Numbered from the stretch's first letter, positions 17,472 to 27,391 are shown. The stretch is 64,000 bases of DNA from Vibrio sp. SNU_ST1 (GCF_030563405.1 NZ_CP130748.1:2170001-2234000), one strand, 5' to 3'. Notes: generated from the letters alone by a model not told the origin. Made by a program: numbers and translations.

Positions 17472-18383
17472 TTAGTTAGCAGGAGCAGCTGACTCAAGAA
17501 GTAACTCGTAGAACCGTTTTGCAGCAGAGCCTGTCTTTGCTCCTTTTGGCAAAGTGAGATGAAGCGGGACTTGGTATCCGCTGCCATTTTCCACATTCAA
17601 CACCGTGAGCTTGTCACTTCCTCGACTTTCAACAATGTGCTTTGGTAGTCGACAATACCCGACTCCCTGCTCTACCGCGCCAAACGCATGATCGAAATTA
17701 TCGACCGTAATACGCTGACTCGACTTTAACCAGCCTACATCCTTTTTGTTCCCTTGCTTTTTGCTGCCTTGGTTAGCTTGAGCACCTAAATCCCTCACCA
17801 CTATTTGTGGCAAAGACGACAGTTGATTCAACGACACTGAAACGGCACTTACTAACGGATGTGAGCTAGCAACTACTGGCTCCATCATCGTAAAACCAAA
17901 GGCTTCTGCTGAATAATTAGTAATAGGCAGGTTGATGATAGCCACATCGGCTCGTTCTTGGGTGACCATTTCCGTTGTTTTAGACAGTGATGTTTCAATC
18001 ACTTGTATTGATGTGGTGTTGTTCTCCGCCAAAAATGCAGCCATCGGTTGATAAAGACGTTTAAGACAACACAAGTGATCAACCGCCACCACAATTTCAG
18101 ACTCAACACCTTTCGCCAGTTGTTCACTGATCAACTCTAGCTCGCGAGCTTGTTCCAACATGCTACTCGCTCGGCGCAGCAGTGACTTTCCGTCTTCCGA
18201 TAGCACAGCCCGACGACCTTCAACCTGCACTAAAGTCACGCCTAATTGATCCTCCAACTTTCTCAGCGCATAGATCAGCGTGGTGTGGCTCTTGTTCAAT
18301 TGCAGTGCCGCAGCCTGAATACTGCCTGCGCGGTCAATCTCGTAAAGGGTTTGCCATTGGTCAAGGGTAGTTTTCAATCTCAT
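17472..18383 (-). CDS. LysR family transcriptional regulator
   Basis: A 303-residue LysR-type protein with HTH at residues 8-65 (TLYEIDRAGSIQAAALQLNKSHTTLIYALRKLEDQLG) and a C-terminal effector domain that contains an unusual lysine/glycine-rich insertion (GSKKQGNKKDVG, about residue 215). It is divergent from the ydhR-like gene across 165 bp, so that gene and the following membrane protein are its likely targets. The effector is unknown. Confidence 0.9.
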   Translation of the reverse strand: MRLKTTLDQWQTLYEIDRAGSIQAAALQLNKSHTTLIYALRKLEDQLGVTLVQVEGRRAVLSEDGKSLLRRASSMLEQARELELISEQLAKGVESEIVVAVDHLCCLKRLYQPMAAFLAENNTTSIQVIETSLSKTTEMVTQERADVAIINLPITNYSAEAFGFTMMEPVVASSHPLVSAVSVSLNQLSSLPQIVVRDLGAQANQGSKKQGNKKDVGWLKSSQRITVDNFDHAFGAVEQGVGYCRLPKHIVESRGSDKLTVLNVENGSGYQVPLHLTLPKGAKTGSAAKRFYELLLESAAPAN

Positions 18384-18439
18384 CGGTCTAAAATCCTGAC
18401 AGTTATTAACTATATTATGAACTTTTCTGTCTGTTTTTT

Positions 18440-18469
18440 ACAGGTAATATCTATTTCAACAGGCAATAT
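18440..18469. promoter_or_regulatory. Direct repeat between lysR and ydhR
   Basis: ACAGGTAATAT and ACAGGCAATAT occur in the same direction 19 bp apart, 80-110 bp upstream of the ydhR start. Two helical turns of spacing suggests a regulator contacting one face of the DNA; the LysR protein is the obvious candidate. Confidence 0.4.
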
Positions 18470-18548
18470 AAATCTCAACAACAAACGAGAATGGCTTGTT
18501 TGTCTTAAACACCTATTTTTAGCGGAATTTGTTAAACGGAGAAACACA

Positions 18549-18854
18549 ATGAAACTACTACAAGTCGACTTTGAATTTAACGGCCCATTTGGCGAAGAGA
18601 TGTCGAACGCACTGGTTGACCTAGCAAAATCTATCAACAATGAACCAGGCATGATCTGGAAAATCTGGACAGAAAACCAAGCCAAAAAACTGGGCGGTGG
18701 TGTCTACCTTTTCGAAGACCAACTCAGCGCAGAAAATTACCTAACAATGCATGCCGCACGCTTAAAAGCGATGGGCGTGGATGAAGTTCACGGCATGATT
18801 TTTGACGTAAACCAGCCGTTAACTACCATTAACAAAGGCCCAATCAACGGCTAA
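18549..18854 (+). CDS. ydhR: YdhR family protein (putative monooxygenase, dimeric alpha-beta barrel)
   Basis: A 101-residue protein, the same length as E. coli YdhR, with FNGPFGEEM, SINNEPGMIWKIWTE, GGVYLF, and the ending FDVNQPLTTIN matching the family along its length. YdhR is a small ferredoxin-like-fold protein classed as a putative monooxygenase; its substrate is unknown. The ATG at 18549 has GGAG 10 bases upstream. It is followed after 83 bp by a membrane-protein gene, and a LysR gene is divergent. Confidence 0.88.
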   Translation: MKLLQVDFEFNGPFGEEMSNALVDLAKSINNEPGMIWKIWTENQAKKLGGGVYLFEDQLSAENYLTMHAARLKAMGVDEVHGMIFDVNQPLTTINKGPING

Positions 18855-18937
18855 TTCAGCTGTATATTCCTGAGTAGAAAATAGTCATCGTGCAATGAAT
18901 GCAGAATAGTGAAAGACGCGAAATAGAGAGAATACTA

Positions 18938-19312
18938 ATGAACAATAAAACGTTTTTAAGCCTACACGGCATCATTTACGCAGGGTTTGCCTTCGCGTTG
19001 TTTTTCCTACCAACGGTCATGTGGCCTATGTACGGCGTAGAAATTAACGATAAGCACGCCTATTTTCTCTCTCAGCACACCAGTATCTTCCTTGGTGGTA
19101 TTGCCGCGATAAGCTGGTTACTTAGAGACATTGAACCCGGAGTATCAGCTAAAAAACTCATCCAAGGTTTGGTGGTTACGAATATGCTTGGCGCCATCAT
19201 CACATTGTATGCAGCGTTTACAGGAATCTTTGTTGGCTTTGGCTGGAGCGACCCAGCATTCTTCATTTCACTATCGGTGCTCAGCGTGTTGCAGGTTCGT
19301 CGACAAGGCTAG
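18938..19312 (+). CDS. Four-helix membrane protein of unknown function
   Basis: A 124-residue protein with four hydrophobic segments (about residues 8-28, 43-62, 76-98, 100-118) and a short basic end. Likely inner membrane. The ATG at 18938 has GAGAG 8 bases upstream; an in-frame non-ATG start 39 bases earlier is less likely. It probably forms a two-gene unit with ydhR. Family not recognised. Confidence 0.75.
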   Translation: MNNKTFLSLHGIIYAGFAFALFFLPTVMWPMYGVEINDKHAYFLSQHTSIFLGGIAAISWLLRDIEPGVSAKKLIQGLVVTNMLGAIITLYAAFTGIFVGFGWSDPAFFISLSVLSVLQVRRQG

Positions 19313-19334
19313 TTCATACAAAACCAAACCAATA

Positions 19335-19371
19335 AAAAAGGAACAGATGCACTCATCACCTGTTCCTTTTT
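19335..19371. terminator. Bidirectional terminator between the membrane protein and blc
   Basis: A 12-bp perfect stem AAAAAGGAACAG/CTGTTCCTTTTT with T-runs on both strands separates two convergent genes. Confidence 0.8.
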
Positions 19372-19405
19372 CTCAATCAACTATCGTTAACCTAGCGTGC
19401 TCAGC

Positions 19406-19924
19406 TTATTTTCTGTGCTCAACGTAAATCAATTCATCAGTATTGAAGCCGCGCTCTTTAGACATCGCTTTGAACTTCTCCATCACTTCTGGCGCAACCT
19501 CTGGTGTTCTTGAAAGTAACCACAAGTAGTCAGTATCTGGGCCCGAAACAAACGCGTATTGGTAGTTCTCTTTGTCCAACTCGAATACCACATAAGCGCC
19601 ATAGAAAGGGCCAAAGAAAGACACTTTCAAATAGCCTTGTTCAGAACCTTCGACAAAATACGCCTTGCCTTCCGCTTCGTTCCATTCGCCATCTTCAGCC
19701 GAATAGCCGCGGTTAATTACCTTAACGCCACCATCATCACGTAGGCTGTATTCGGCACTGATGTTGTCTAAGCCACGCTCAAACGAGTGATCCAAACGAG
19801 CCACTTCGTACCATTTTCCTAAGTATCGATCCAATTCAAACTGTTGAACGGGCTTTACTGTTTCAGGCATGCCCACGCAACCACCCAATAGAATCACACT
19901 AAGCAGCAATAATATTTTTTTCAT
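19406..19924 (-). CDS. blc: Outer-membrane lipoprotein Blc (bacterial lipocalin)
   Basis: A 172-residue lipocalin with lipobox LGGC (cysteine at residue 16) and the lipocalin signature GKWYEVARLDHSFERG at about residues 35-50. Further conserved blocks are GYSAEDGEWNEAEGKAYFV, KVSFFGPFYGAYVVFELD and DYLWLLSRTP. Blc proteins sit in the outer membrane facing the periplasm and bind lysophospholipids; in E. coli they are induced by starvation and envelope stress. Single gene. Confidence 0.95.
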   Translation of the reverse strand: MKKILLLLSVILLGGCVGMPETVKPVQQFELDRYLGKWYEVARLDHSFERGLDNISAEYSLRDDGGVKVINRGYSAEDGEWNEAEGKAYFVEGSEQGYLKVSFFGPFYGAYVVFELDKENYQYAFVSGPDTDYLWLLSRTPEVAPEVMEKFKAMSKERGFNTDELIYVEHRK

Positions 19925-20246
19925 CCTAACCTCGGCTTGTTTTTATTAGTAATGCGAGTAAGCCTTGTGAAAACATAAACTTACATCCTTGGTAATACGT
20001 TAAATCCATTTTTAAAGTTCACCTAACTGTCATTTATTCAGAATCTTATGTGAATGGTTTAGTCTGCGAAAGAATCAGTGATGTTTCATTGATGTTCGGT
20101 GCTAAGTGGGAGTCACCGCAAAATATACGGCAAGTTAACTTAATCAGGAGAGCAACTACGGACACTTTATTATTAAAAATTCGCGATATGATTCTTATCA
20201 CTCGCTTTCTATACTGACTAAACAGTGGAACATGGAATAAATAATA
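19925..20246. other. 322-bp divergent intergenic region
   Basis: Contains the upstream regions of blc and the amidohydrolase. I see no strong palindrome or ORF here. Confidence 0.5.
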
Positions 20247-21977
20247 ATGAACAATAAGCTCACTTTGCCACGCACTGCATGGATTGCCTTACTCGCCAGC
20301 TTAGGCGCTGTGCCATCGGCTGTTTCTCAAAGCCTAACCGCAGACCAGATCTTTACCAATGCCGACATATATGGGCATCGCGAGTCAGACTCGATCGTTA
20401 CCCATAAAGGCAAGATCATCTTCATCGGTGACCGCGAACAGACGCAAACTTTTGAAGGGCAGAATACTGATATCATCGACTTGGAGAACGCTTTTGTCTT
20501 GCCGGGGTTCATTGATAATCACAACCATGTTTTCGAAGCCGCTTCAGAGCTGGGTGGCAATTGCGAACTAGACTCTGAAGCCACATTAGAAGAGCAAATC
20601 CCTTACTTAGAAGCGTGTAAAATCAATAGCGAAACCAATGGTCGAGGCTGGCTGATGGGTTATGGCTTTTCTTTGGAATCGACACTCGACAGCGACTCTG
20701 AATACACACCACTTGAGATCATCGACAGCATCTTCCCTGATCGCCCCGTGGTGATCATGGAGCAAACTTCACACTCAATGTGGGTTAACTCAAAGGCACT
20801 GAAAATAGCGCGAATTAGCCAACAATCTCCAGACCCACAAGGTGGCGCTTATTTAAAAGACCAAGACAGCGGCAAGCTCAATGGTATCTTATTAGATAAT
20901 GCTGGCGACCAAATTATGGAGATGGCGTGGAACAGCCAAAGCGAGCTCTTTGAACAAAGCTACCAAGGGTTAATGTTCGGTCTTGAAGAAGCCGCTGCGC
21001 ACGGCATTACCACCATTGGTGACGGCCGGATGTATTGGAAGCGAGGTTGGTATGACGTTTGGCTAGAAGCGGAGCAAAACCAAGATTTGACTGCTCGCGT
21101 TTCATTACGCCCTTGGGTTTACCCATCAATGGCGATACCCTCTCAATTAGAAGTCTTCGAGAAGATGTATTCAGATGATAAAAGCCGTCTTCTACTCGTC
21201 GATCAGGTAAAAATGTACAGCGATGGCATCTTCATTAACGGTACAGCAAAAACACTCGCGCCCTATTTAGATACCTATCTGCCACAGTCTCCCAATGGCC
21301 TAAACTATATTCCACCAGCACAGATGAAAGAGTGGCTAACCGCGCTCGATAAAATCGGCTTTAGTGCTCACATTCATGCGATTGGTGATGGTGCCGTTCG
21401 TGAATCACTAGATGCGATTGAAAGCGTGCGTAAACAAGGTTCACAAAAGCCTTACACCCTAACCCACGTTGAGTTAATCAATGATGAAGACGTTCCCCGC
21501 TTCAAGCAACTCAATGTCTCGGCGGATTTCCAAGTCGGTTCCGATTACGTTGCAAGGCACCAACACCAATGGGCCGAAGCCTTCCTTGGTGCTCGCCGTG
21601 CCAAAGCCATGATGAACCTAGACGCGATACTCAAGACTGACGCCAATATCACCTTAAGCAGTGACTGGAATGTACACGATATCAACCCTTTGGTCGGCAT
21701 CGCGAACAGCTTAATCATGGGCCAAACAGGCTTAACTGATATCTATACCGCGATAGACGCTTACACCATCAATGCAGCTAAGAGCCTTGGTATCGACGAC
21801 ATCACGGGTTCTATTGAGGTAGGGAAATCAGCGGACTTCGCGATTCTCAACAAAGACATCACCACGTTGTCAGCAAGAGGAATCGCAGAAACACAGGTGT
21901 TAATGACAGTGTTGAACGGGAAAACTGTTTTCGAAGACACTCTTCTCGAAGACGCTGCTTTCAAAGACACAAATTAG
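20247..21977 (+). CDS. YtcJ-like amidohydrolase (exported)
   Basis: A 576-residue amidohydrolase of the YtcJ/N-substituted formamide deformylase-like type. A signal peptide (about residues 1-28, AVSQS) suggests export. Metal-binding residues are seen in FIDNHNHV (about residue 90), HIHAIGDGAVR, THVELIND and SSDWNVHDINP; the last part, AKSLGIDDITGSIEVGKSADFAIL, is the usual composite beta-sandwich. Substrate is unknown; relatives hydrolyse amide or imide bonds. It is a single gene, with the MFS gene convergent. Confidence 0.9.
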   Translation: MNNKLTLPRTAWIALLASLGAVPSAVSQSLTADQIFTNADIYGHRESDSIVTHKGKIIFIGDREQTQTFEGQNTDIIDLENAFVLPGFIDNHNHVFEAASELGGNCELDSEATLEEQIPYLEACKINSETNGRGWLMGYGFSLESTLDSDSEYTPLEIIDSIFPDRPVVIMEQTSHSMWVNSKALKIARISQQSPDPQGGAYLKDQDSGKLNGILLDNAGDQIMEMAWNSQSELFEQSYQGLMFGLEEAAAHGITTIGDGRMYWKRGWYDVWLEAEQNQDLTARVSLRPWVYPSMAIPSQLEVFEKMYSDDKSRLLLVDQVKMYSDGIFINGTAKTLAPYLDTYLPQSPNGLNYIPPAQMKEWLTALDKIGFSAHIHAIGDGAVRESLDAIESVRKQGSQKPYTLTHVELINDEDVPRFKQLNVSADFQVGSDYVARHQHQWAEAFLGARRAKAMMNLDAILKTDANITLSSDWNVHDINPLVGIANSLIMGQTGLTDIYTAIDAYTINAAKSLGIDDITGSIEVGKSADFAILNKDITTLSARGIAETQVLMTVLNGKTVFEDTLLEDAAFKDTN

Positions 21978-22055
21978 CGAATCAAAGTTTGACACAAAGC
22001 CGTTTGCTTGCGGCTGTTAACTGATTCACTAAAAAGTATCAGGGGAAATATAAGA

Positions 22056-23261
22056 TTAAGCTTGCTCTGCGAGCTTGGTATTTCCCTTTATTTTTACAAC
22101 ATAAGTCGTCGCAAAAATCAGTACAGAAAATAGCCCACATAAGTAGATGGGATACAGAGGGTTCAAGGTTGAAGTAAACGCAAATAATGAAGCAACGCCA
22201 TAGCCTAGAGTATGAGACATGGCGATATACCCTGCGGCTGCACCCGGAGCATCACTTTGCTTTTCGGTGGCGAATAACGTGTAAGCAGGAACAATTAGCG
22301 CTGCGCCAATCGCGGTCAGTACCATCGCCATAGCTAACGCCCACATACTGGGGATCAATAACATTCCAAAGCCGACAAGCAGACCAAATGCCCCCCAACG
22401 GTACATAACAAACGGTGTCAGCTTTTCTTTTTTGATAACCAAGAGTTGAGTAGCAAAAGTACAGGCAGCACTGATAGTCAAAAGAATCCCGATCGTGTCA
22501 CTTATTTGATCGGTAGACCAACGGGTGATCGAATAGATCAATGGAGAAAAACTGTATTGCAACAACGCGACTGCGGCACACAACAACAACCCGCAAGATA
22601 AAAAAGGCAGTAATGTTTTATTCGGTAACCAAGGTGCTTGCCCTATTCCTTCAGCCTTCCGAGTTTCTTTTTTAGGGGGTGGTAACAACATCGTGACAAG
22701 TAAAGCAACACACGGCAAAAAGATCATCACGAATAGGGGGGCAAAAGGCGATAACTTTAACGCTAAAATGGAGACCAAAGGCCCAATTAATCGACCAACA
22801 CTTAGGCCAAGACTCACTGATGTAATGGCCTGTAAACGGTTCTTCTCACCACACAATAATATCGCCCAATGCTGACTCGCAGGCACCATTCCAGACACCG
22901 TACAACCATAAATAATTCGCGCGACCACCAGCCCAATCAAACAAAACTCGAATACCTGCCCCTGTTTGCTAAACATGGCGAAAAAACACAACAAAGCAAA
23001 GCTGATAGCCATGCCTATCAGTGCCTGAATGACTACTTTTTTAGGTCCATATTTGTCGCTCTGCCTTCCCCAAAACGGCGCAGATGGCAAAAATAACATG
23101 CTTCCTACCGCGATAAGAATCGACCACGTAGGTAGGCTGAATGCAGACTGTTCAACAAGAAAAGGCAGTGAAACGAGTAAGCCGTTTTGCCCAATTCCCA
23201 TAAGAGCCGAAGCAAGACTTATAGCCAATAGTTGAAATTTTTTATTTTGTATCACAGACAT
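22056..23261 (-). CDS. MFS transporter in the aerobactin-uptake locus, possible siderophore or substrate exporter
   Basis: A 401-residue major facilitator with twelve helices. GRQSDKYGPKKV between helices 2 and 3 is the MFS loop motif. I chose the ATG at 23261, where the cytoplasmic N-terminus reads MSVIQNKKFQLLAIS; reading further upstream to 23354 would place coding sequence over a Fur-box-like site. It is divergent from vatC and probably shares that iron-regulated promoter region. MFS proteins in such loci often export siderophores, yet no biosynthesis genes are nearby, so its substrate is open. Confidence 0.85.
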   Translation of the reverse strand: MSVIQNKKFQLLAISLASALMGIGQNGLLVSLPFLVEQSAFSLPTWSILIAVGSMLFLPSAPFWGRQSDKYGPKKVVIQALIGMAISFALLCFFAMFSKQGQVFEFCLIGLVVARIIYGCTVSGMVPASQHWAILLCGEKNRLQAITSVSLGLSVGRLIGPLVSILALKLSPFAPLFVMIFLPCVALLVTMLLPPPKKETRKAEGIGQAPWLPNKTLLPFLSCGLLLCAAVALLQYSFSPLIYSITRWSTDQISDTIGILLTISAACTFATQLLVIKKEKLTPFVMYRWGAFGLLVGFGMLLIPSMWALAMAMVLTAIGAALIVPAYTLFATEKQSDAPGAAAGYIAMSHTLGYGVASLFAFTSTLNPLYPIYLCGLFSVLIFATTYVVKIKGNTKLAEQA

Positions 23262-23342
23262 AATATCGAAGGCGCTAGAGTAAGGTTGGTAGGTTCGTAG
23301 TGGGCACGAGCACATTACAATGATAAATAGATTGATTTGGCG

Positions 23343-23355
23343 AATAATTATCATT
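23343..23355. promoter_or_regulatory. Fur box between the MFS gene and vatC
   Basis: AATAATTATCATT matches 12 of 13 core positions of the palindromic Fur consensus (AATGATTATCATT). It lies 60 bp before vatC and 82 bp before the MFS start, so ferric-uptake regulator repression of both is likely. Confidence 0.75.
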
Positions 23356-23414
23356 TTGATTTCACTGTGTTACATTAGCGGCTAGCAGCCCATAACTCAA
23401 CTTCATATTGCATT

Positions 23415-24182
23415 ATGTACACACTTACCAATGCCTCGTTCGAAATCGACGGTAAGAAAATCCTTTCGCCAACGACTTTGACCTTTGAACCAAAGAAGAT
23501 CACCACCTTGCTTGGTCATAATGGATGTGGCAAATCGACACTCATTAAACTGTTAAGTCGACAAAACACGCCAACAGAAGGTGACGTTTTCTTCAATGAG
23601 CAACCACTCGCCTCATACAGTAACCTTGAATTTGCACACCAAGTCGCCTACCTGCCGCAGCACCCACCGATTACTGATGGCGTGACCGTTCGTGAATTGG
23701 TTTGCTTTGGCCGTTATCCATGGAAAGGCGCATTTGGACGTTACAGCAAAGATGATTATGCCATCGTAGACGAAGCGATTGAGAAAGTTGGCCTTAACGC
23801 CTTTTCTGACCGATTTGTCGCAACACTTTCCGGCGGAGAAAGACAAAGAGCTTGGGTCGCTATGCTACTTGCTCAGCAAAGCCAATGTATTTTGCTTGAT
23901 GAACCAACTTCAGCACTCGATGTCGCGCACCAGCATGAATTGCTCGCTTTAATTAGAGAGCTTAATCAGTCACTCGGCTTAACCGTGATCATGGTGCTTC
24001 ATGATGTCAACATGGCCGCCAAATTCAGTGATCATTTGATTGCGCTTCATTCTGGAAAAGTGATCGCTTCCGGTTCGCCTAAAGATTTGATGACGCCAGA
24101 AACACTGATGCAAATCTACGGAATGGAGCTTGCGCTCTTTAAGCACCCTGAGACAGGGCAACCTATCAGCTACATCCCTTAA
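23415..24182 (+). CDS. vatC: Ferric-hydroxamate/aerobactin ABC transporter, ATPase
   Basis: A 255-residue FecE/FhuC-type ATPase: Walker A GHNGCGKST at residues 34-42, Q-loop AYLPQH, signature LSGGERQR, Walker B CILLDEP and switch His in VLHD. It powers import of ferric siderophore from periplasm to cytoplasm. First gene of a tight vatC-vatD-vatB operon. Vibrio species use VatCDB with IutA for ferric aerobactin, and the order and the iutR-iutA neighbours match. The name rests on this context and not on the ATPase alone. Confidence 0.9.
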   Translation: MYTLTNASFEIDGKKILSPTTLTFEPKKITTLLGHNGCGKSTLIKLLSRQNTPTEGDVFFNEQPLASYSNLEFAHQVAYLPQHPPITDGVTVRELVCFGRYPWKGAFGRYSKDDYAIVDEAIEKVGLNAFSDRFVATLSGGERQRAWVAMLLAQQSQCILLDEPTSALDVAHQHELLALIRELNQSLGLTVIMVLHDVNMAAKFSDHLIALHSGKVIASGSPKDLMTPETLMQIYGMELALFKHPETGQPISYIP

Positions 24183-24199
24183 ATCAAAAGGAACCTGTT

Positions 24200-25111
24200 G
24201 TGAAAAAGTTCATCACCATGCTGTTCACAGTATTAGCTTTCAATGTCCTTGCTCTAGAGAGCGTTCACGCACTAGAAATCAAACATGAAATGGGCAGTGC
24301 CTCTTTCGATGCTACGCCTAAAAAAGTGGTGGCTTTAGATTGGGCACTCACCGAAACCGTATTAAGCCTAGGCGTTGAGTTGCAAGGTGTGGCAGACGCA
24401 CAAGGTTATCAGCAATGGGTGGTAAAACCTGCGTTAAATGCAGACGCGACAGATGTGGGATCCCGAAGAGAACCAAACCTAGAGCTACTAACAGAACTCA
24501 AACCTGACGTCATTTTAATCAGTGAGCATATGGTGGCGGCCTACCACCAGCTCAATAAAATCGCACCTGTCTTGGTTTACAGTGTCTACAGCAAAAAGAA
24601 ACAACCACTTGAATCCGCAACTTCGGTTACCCTCTCTTTAGGCAAGCTATTTAACAAAGCACAACGCGCCCAACAAGTGATTGATGAGACAAACAAGAGA
24701 TTAAGCGATAACGGTGAAAAAATACGTGCCGCAGGCAACTCAGACAAACCACTGATTTTTGCACGCTTTATTAACGACAAAACCTTACGCATTCATAGCC
24801 AAGGTTCATTAGCGCAAGCCACCATAAGCAGCATGGGTCTTAAAAACGACTGGCAAGAGCAGACAAACCTCTGGGGTTTTACCACTACAGGCACTGAAAG
24901 GCTCGCTGAACACCAACAGACGAATGTGATGATCTTTGGCCCGCTAACGGAAGAAGAGCATAAGAAACTGACTCAATCCCCTCTTTGGCAAGCGATGGCG
25001 TTTACGCGTACAGACTCCGTTTACGAACTTCCTACCATCTGGACCTTCGGTGGGCTAATCGCTGCTCAAAGGTTTAGTGACCACATTACCGAACTGCTTA
25101 TCCAAAAATAA
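24200..25111 (+). CDS. vatD: Ferric-aerobactin periplasmic binding protein
   Basis: A 303-residue FhuD-like substrate-binding protein. Signal peptide residues 1-24 (ending VHA), then two lobes joined by a long helix (about 155-180) as in class III binding proteins. Conserved stretches include KKVVALDWALTETVLSLGV, PDVILISEHMV and LPTIWTFGGLIAAQRF. The start is a GTG at 24200 with AGGA 8 bases upstream. Its stop shares one base with the vatB start (TAATG), so the two are translationally coupled. Confidence 0.9.
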   Translation: MKKFITMLFTVLAFNVLALESVHALEIKHEMGSASFDATPKKVVALDWALTETVLSLGVELQGVADAQGYQQWVVKPALNADATDVGSRREPNLELLTELKPDVILISEHMVAAYHQLNKIAPVLVYSVYSKKKQPLESATSVTLSLGKLFNKAQRAQQVIDETNKRLSDNGEKIRAAGNSDKPLIFARFINDKTLRIHSQGSLAQATISSMGLKNDWQEQTNLWGFTTTGTERLAEHQQTNVMIFGPLTEEEHKKLTQSPLWQAMAFTRTDSVYELPTIWTFGGLIAAQRFSDHITELLIQK

Positions 25112-27108
25112 TGGCTACCGTAAAGATCGAAAAAACCCTCACCAGGCAATTCAATATCAAGCCTGCAGTGCTGTCTATCGCTGCAGTTTTGTTGATCAGC
25201 TCGCTACTGCAAATTACCGCTCCTTACTCGCAAGGGGTTGGCTTGATTTGGGATACGCTGTTTCACTTTGATTCTTCAAATTATCAGCATCTGATTACTC
25301 ACCTCACCTATTTACCTAGGCTTACCGTCGCTCTCATTTGTGGTTTTGCACTGGCAGTCGCTGGGTGTGTGATGCAATTTGTACTGCGTAACCCCATTGC
25401 CTCACCTACCACATTGGGTGTTGCTTCGGGCGCAGAACTCGGCATGGTATTAGGGATCCTTTTAATTCCTGCTAACCTAGCTATCCCAGGGTTTATTTCC
25501 GCTTTCATCGGGGGCTGCCTTGCAACAGGCTTAGTTTTTACCTTAAGTTCTGCACGAGGCTTTTCACCATTACACATGGTGTTAGCCGGTATGGTTGTCA
25601 GCCTATTTTTAGGCTCACTCAACACCATGTTGCTCATGCTGCATGAACAACGGCTTACCAGTATTTTTGTTTGGGGGGCCGGTCTACTGAATCAGAATGA
25701 TTGGTCGAGCGTGCAGATATTGCTTCCGCTAGTCTCTATCCCTACCTTGTTATTATTGGTTTTACAGCGTCCATTATCAGCGCTGCAATTTGGCGATAAT
25801 GTCGCTACTTCACTTGGTGTCAACATCAAACAAATCAAATTGCTTTGCTTATCGTTGGCGATATTTATTACTGCAGCCGTAGTCAGTGAAGTAGGCTTAA
25901 TCGGTTTCGTTGGCATTGTGGCTCCTGCTATCGCTAGGCTTATCGGTGTAAGAGCACTCGCGAAACAGATTCTGGTCAGTGGGTTGGTAGGCAGCTTCAT
26001 TCTATTGATTGTAGATTTAGTGATTCAGCCCTTCTCTGGCTTCGGTGGCGAATTGCTCCCTACCGGCGCAATGACGGCGCTACTGGGTGCTCCTTTCTTA
26101 TTGTGGTTACTGCAACGTACCAAGCTGCAGTCCGATCTCAAAAACCGCAGTGAAACCATTGAGCACTACAAATTCGTTGATACGCGTAAAGTACTGGCCG
26201 CAATGTCAGTACTATTGATGGTAATGTGTGTTCTTGCCCTTACAGTAGGTAAAAACCAGTTCGGTTGGAATCTTGAACTCAACCCATCGCTATTCGATCT
26301 GCGTCTACCACGTGTATTAGTTGCTCTATTGGCAGGGATCGGGCTTGCGTTTGCAGGCACGATTATTCAACGCATCTCAAACAACCCAATGGCGAGCCCC
26401 GAAGTATTGGGGATCAGCTCAGGGGCTGCTCTGGCGTTAGTGCTCGGCACACTATTTGGCACAGCAGTCGGCCGAGAAGAGCAAATGCTGCTTGGTACAC
26501 TCGGCGCAACTTCAGTGACTGCCGTGGTTTGGTTGATGGGAAGAAAACACAATTTCGCCCCAACGCAAACCTTGTTAACAGGCATAGCGCTAAGTGCAGG
26601 GCTCGACGCTCTACTGCGCATCACAATGAGCTCGGGTAATGAGAATGCAACCGCGCTCCTCACTTGGCTTTCAGGATCGACTTATTTAGTCGCTAATCAA
26701 GATGTCATTTTGCTCGCCGTTGGGGTTTCCATCACCAGTGCAGTGGCGCTGTCATTGAATCGCTGGATAGAGCTGATTAACTTAGGGGACGTCACCACAA
26801 GCAGCCTAGGTATGAACACAACCGCTGTTCGATTGGCTTTGCTTTTGCTAGTCGCGGCACTAACAACGCTGTGCACCATCGTCATTGGGCCATTAAGTTT
26901 CATTGGATTATTGGCGCCGCACATGGCTCGCTCGCTTCACCAATATCGCGCGATTCCTCAAATGCTCACTGCAGCATTATTAGGCGCTATCATCATGGTT
27001 GCTGCCGACTGGATTGGTCGTACGCTATGGTTCCCTTGGCAGTTCCCTGCGGGGTTATTAGCCTCTCTGATTGGTGGCGGCTACTTCCTCTATCTAATGA
27101 GAAAATAA
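25111..27108 (+). CDS. vatB: Ferric-aerobactin ABC permease, fused double-length (FhuB type)
   Basis: A 665-residue permease consisting of two FecCD halves in tandem, each with about ten helices, as in FhuB. Each half has RLTVALICGFALAVAGCVMQ or RVLVALLAGIGLAFAGTIIQ, then NPIASPTTLGVASGAELG or NPMASPEVLGISSGAALA, and the coupling-helix region GLIGFVGIVAPAIARLIG or GPLSFIGLLAPHMARSLH. Single fused permeases go with hydroxamate siderophore importers, consistent with aerobactin. Last gene of the vatCDB operon. Confidence 0.92.
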   Translation: MATVKIEKTLTRQFNIKPAVLSIAAVLLISSLLQITAPYSQGVGLIWDTLFHFDSSNYQHLITHLTYLPRLTVALICGFALAVAGCVMQFVLRNPIASPTTLGVASGAELGMVLGILLIPANLAIPGFISAFIGGCLATGLVFTLSSARGFSPLHMVLAGMVVSLFLGSLNTMLLMLHEQRLTSIFVWGAGLLNQNDWSSVQILLPLVSIPTLLLLVLQRPLSALQFGDNVATSLGVNIKQIKLLCLSLAIFITAAVVSEVGLIGFVGIVAPAIARLIGVRALAKQILVSGLVGSFILLIVDLVIQPFSGFGGELLPTGAMTALLGAPFLLWLLQRTKLQSDLKNRSETIEHYKFVDTRKVLAAMSVLLMVMCVLALTVGKNQFGWNLELNPSLFDLRLPRVLVALLAGIGLAFAGTIIQRISNNPMASPEVLGISSGAALALVLGTLFGTAVGREEQMLLGTLGATSVTAVVWLMGRKHNFAPTQTLLTGIALSAGLDALLRITMSSGNENATALLTWLSGSTYLVANQDVILLAVGVSITSAVALSLNRWIELINLGDVTTSSLGMNTTAVRLALLLLVAALTTLCTIVIGPLSFIGLLAPHMARSLHQYRAIPQMLTAALLGAIIMVAADWIGRTLWFPWQFPAGLLASLIGGGYFLYLMRK

Positions 27109-27318
27109 GCACACACGAGAAGTCAATTTCTCCGCTTAAAGCCCCCCGTTTGAAGCCTCCATTTGAAGTCGAGGCTTTAAGCGGGCTCTCTTCTTACTTA
27201 CTCATTAACACACTTGCCAACAAAGCTATCAATTACCGATCAATTCCCAATAAACCGCTAAATTACCAACCAACCTATCCATTGCAACAGGTCGATTAAC
27301 ATTGTCTTTTGGTTACAA

Positions 27319-27354
27319 AAACACAATTTATGGTATTTAAGCCTTTTTGTGTTT
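27319..27354. promoter_or_regulatory. Candidate IutR operator upstream of iutR
   Basis: AAACACAA (27319-27326) and TTGTGTTT (27347-27354) form an 8-bp inverted repeat. The left half sits inside a 12-mer CAAAAACACAAT (27316-27327) that is repeated exactly in the iutA promoter. The shared motif in two promoters of one locus suggests the GntR-family repressor encoded between them. Confidence 0.55.
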
Positions 27355-27391
27355 ACCATGGAATCAAGATTAAACACATACTCTGAGCGTC

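Noticed and set aside
20171..20210. GATATGATTCTTATCA before the amidohydrolase as a Fur box
   Set aside because: Too few matching positions to the Fur consensus, and no iron function of the gene.
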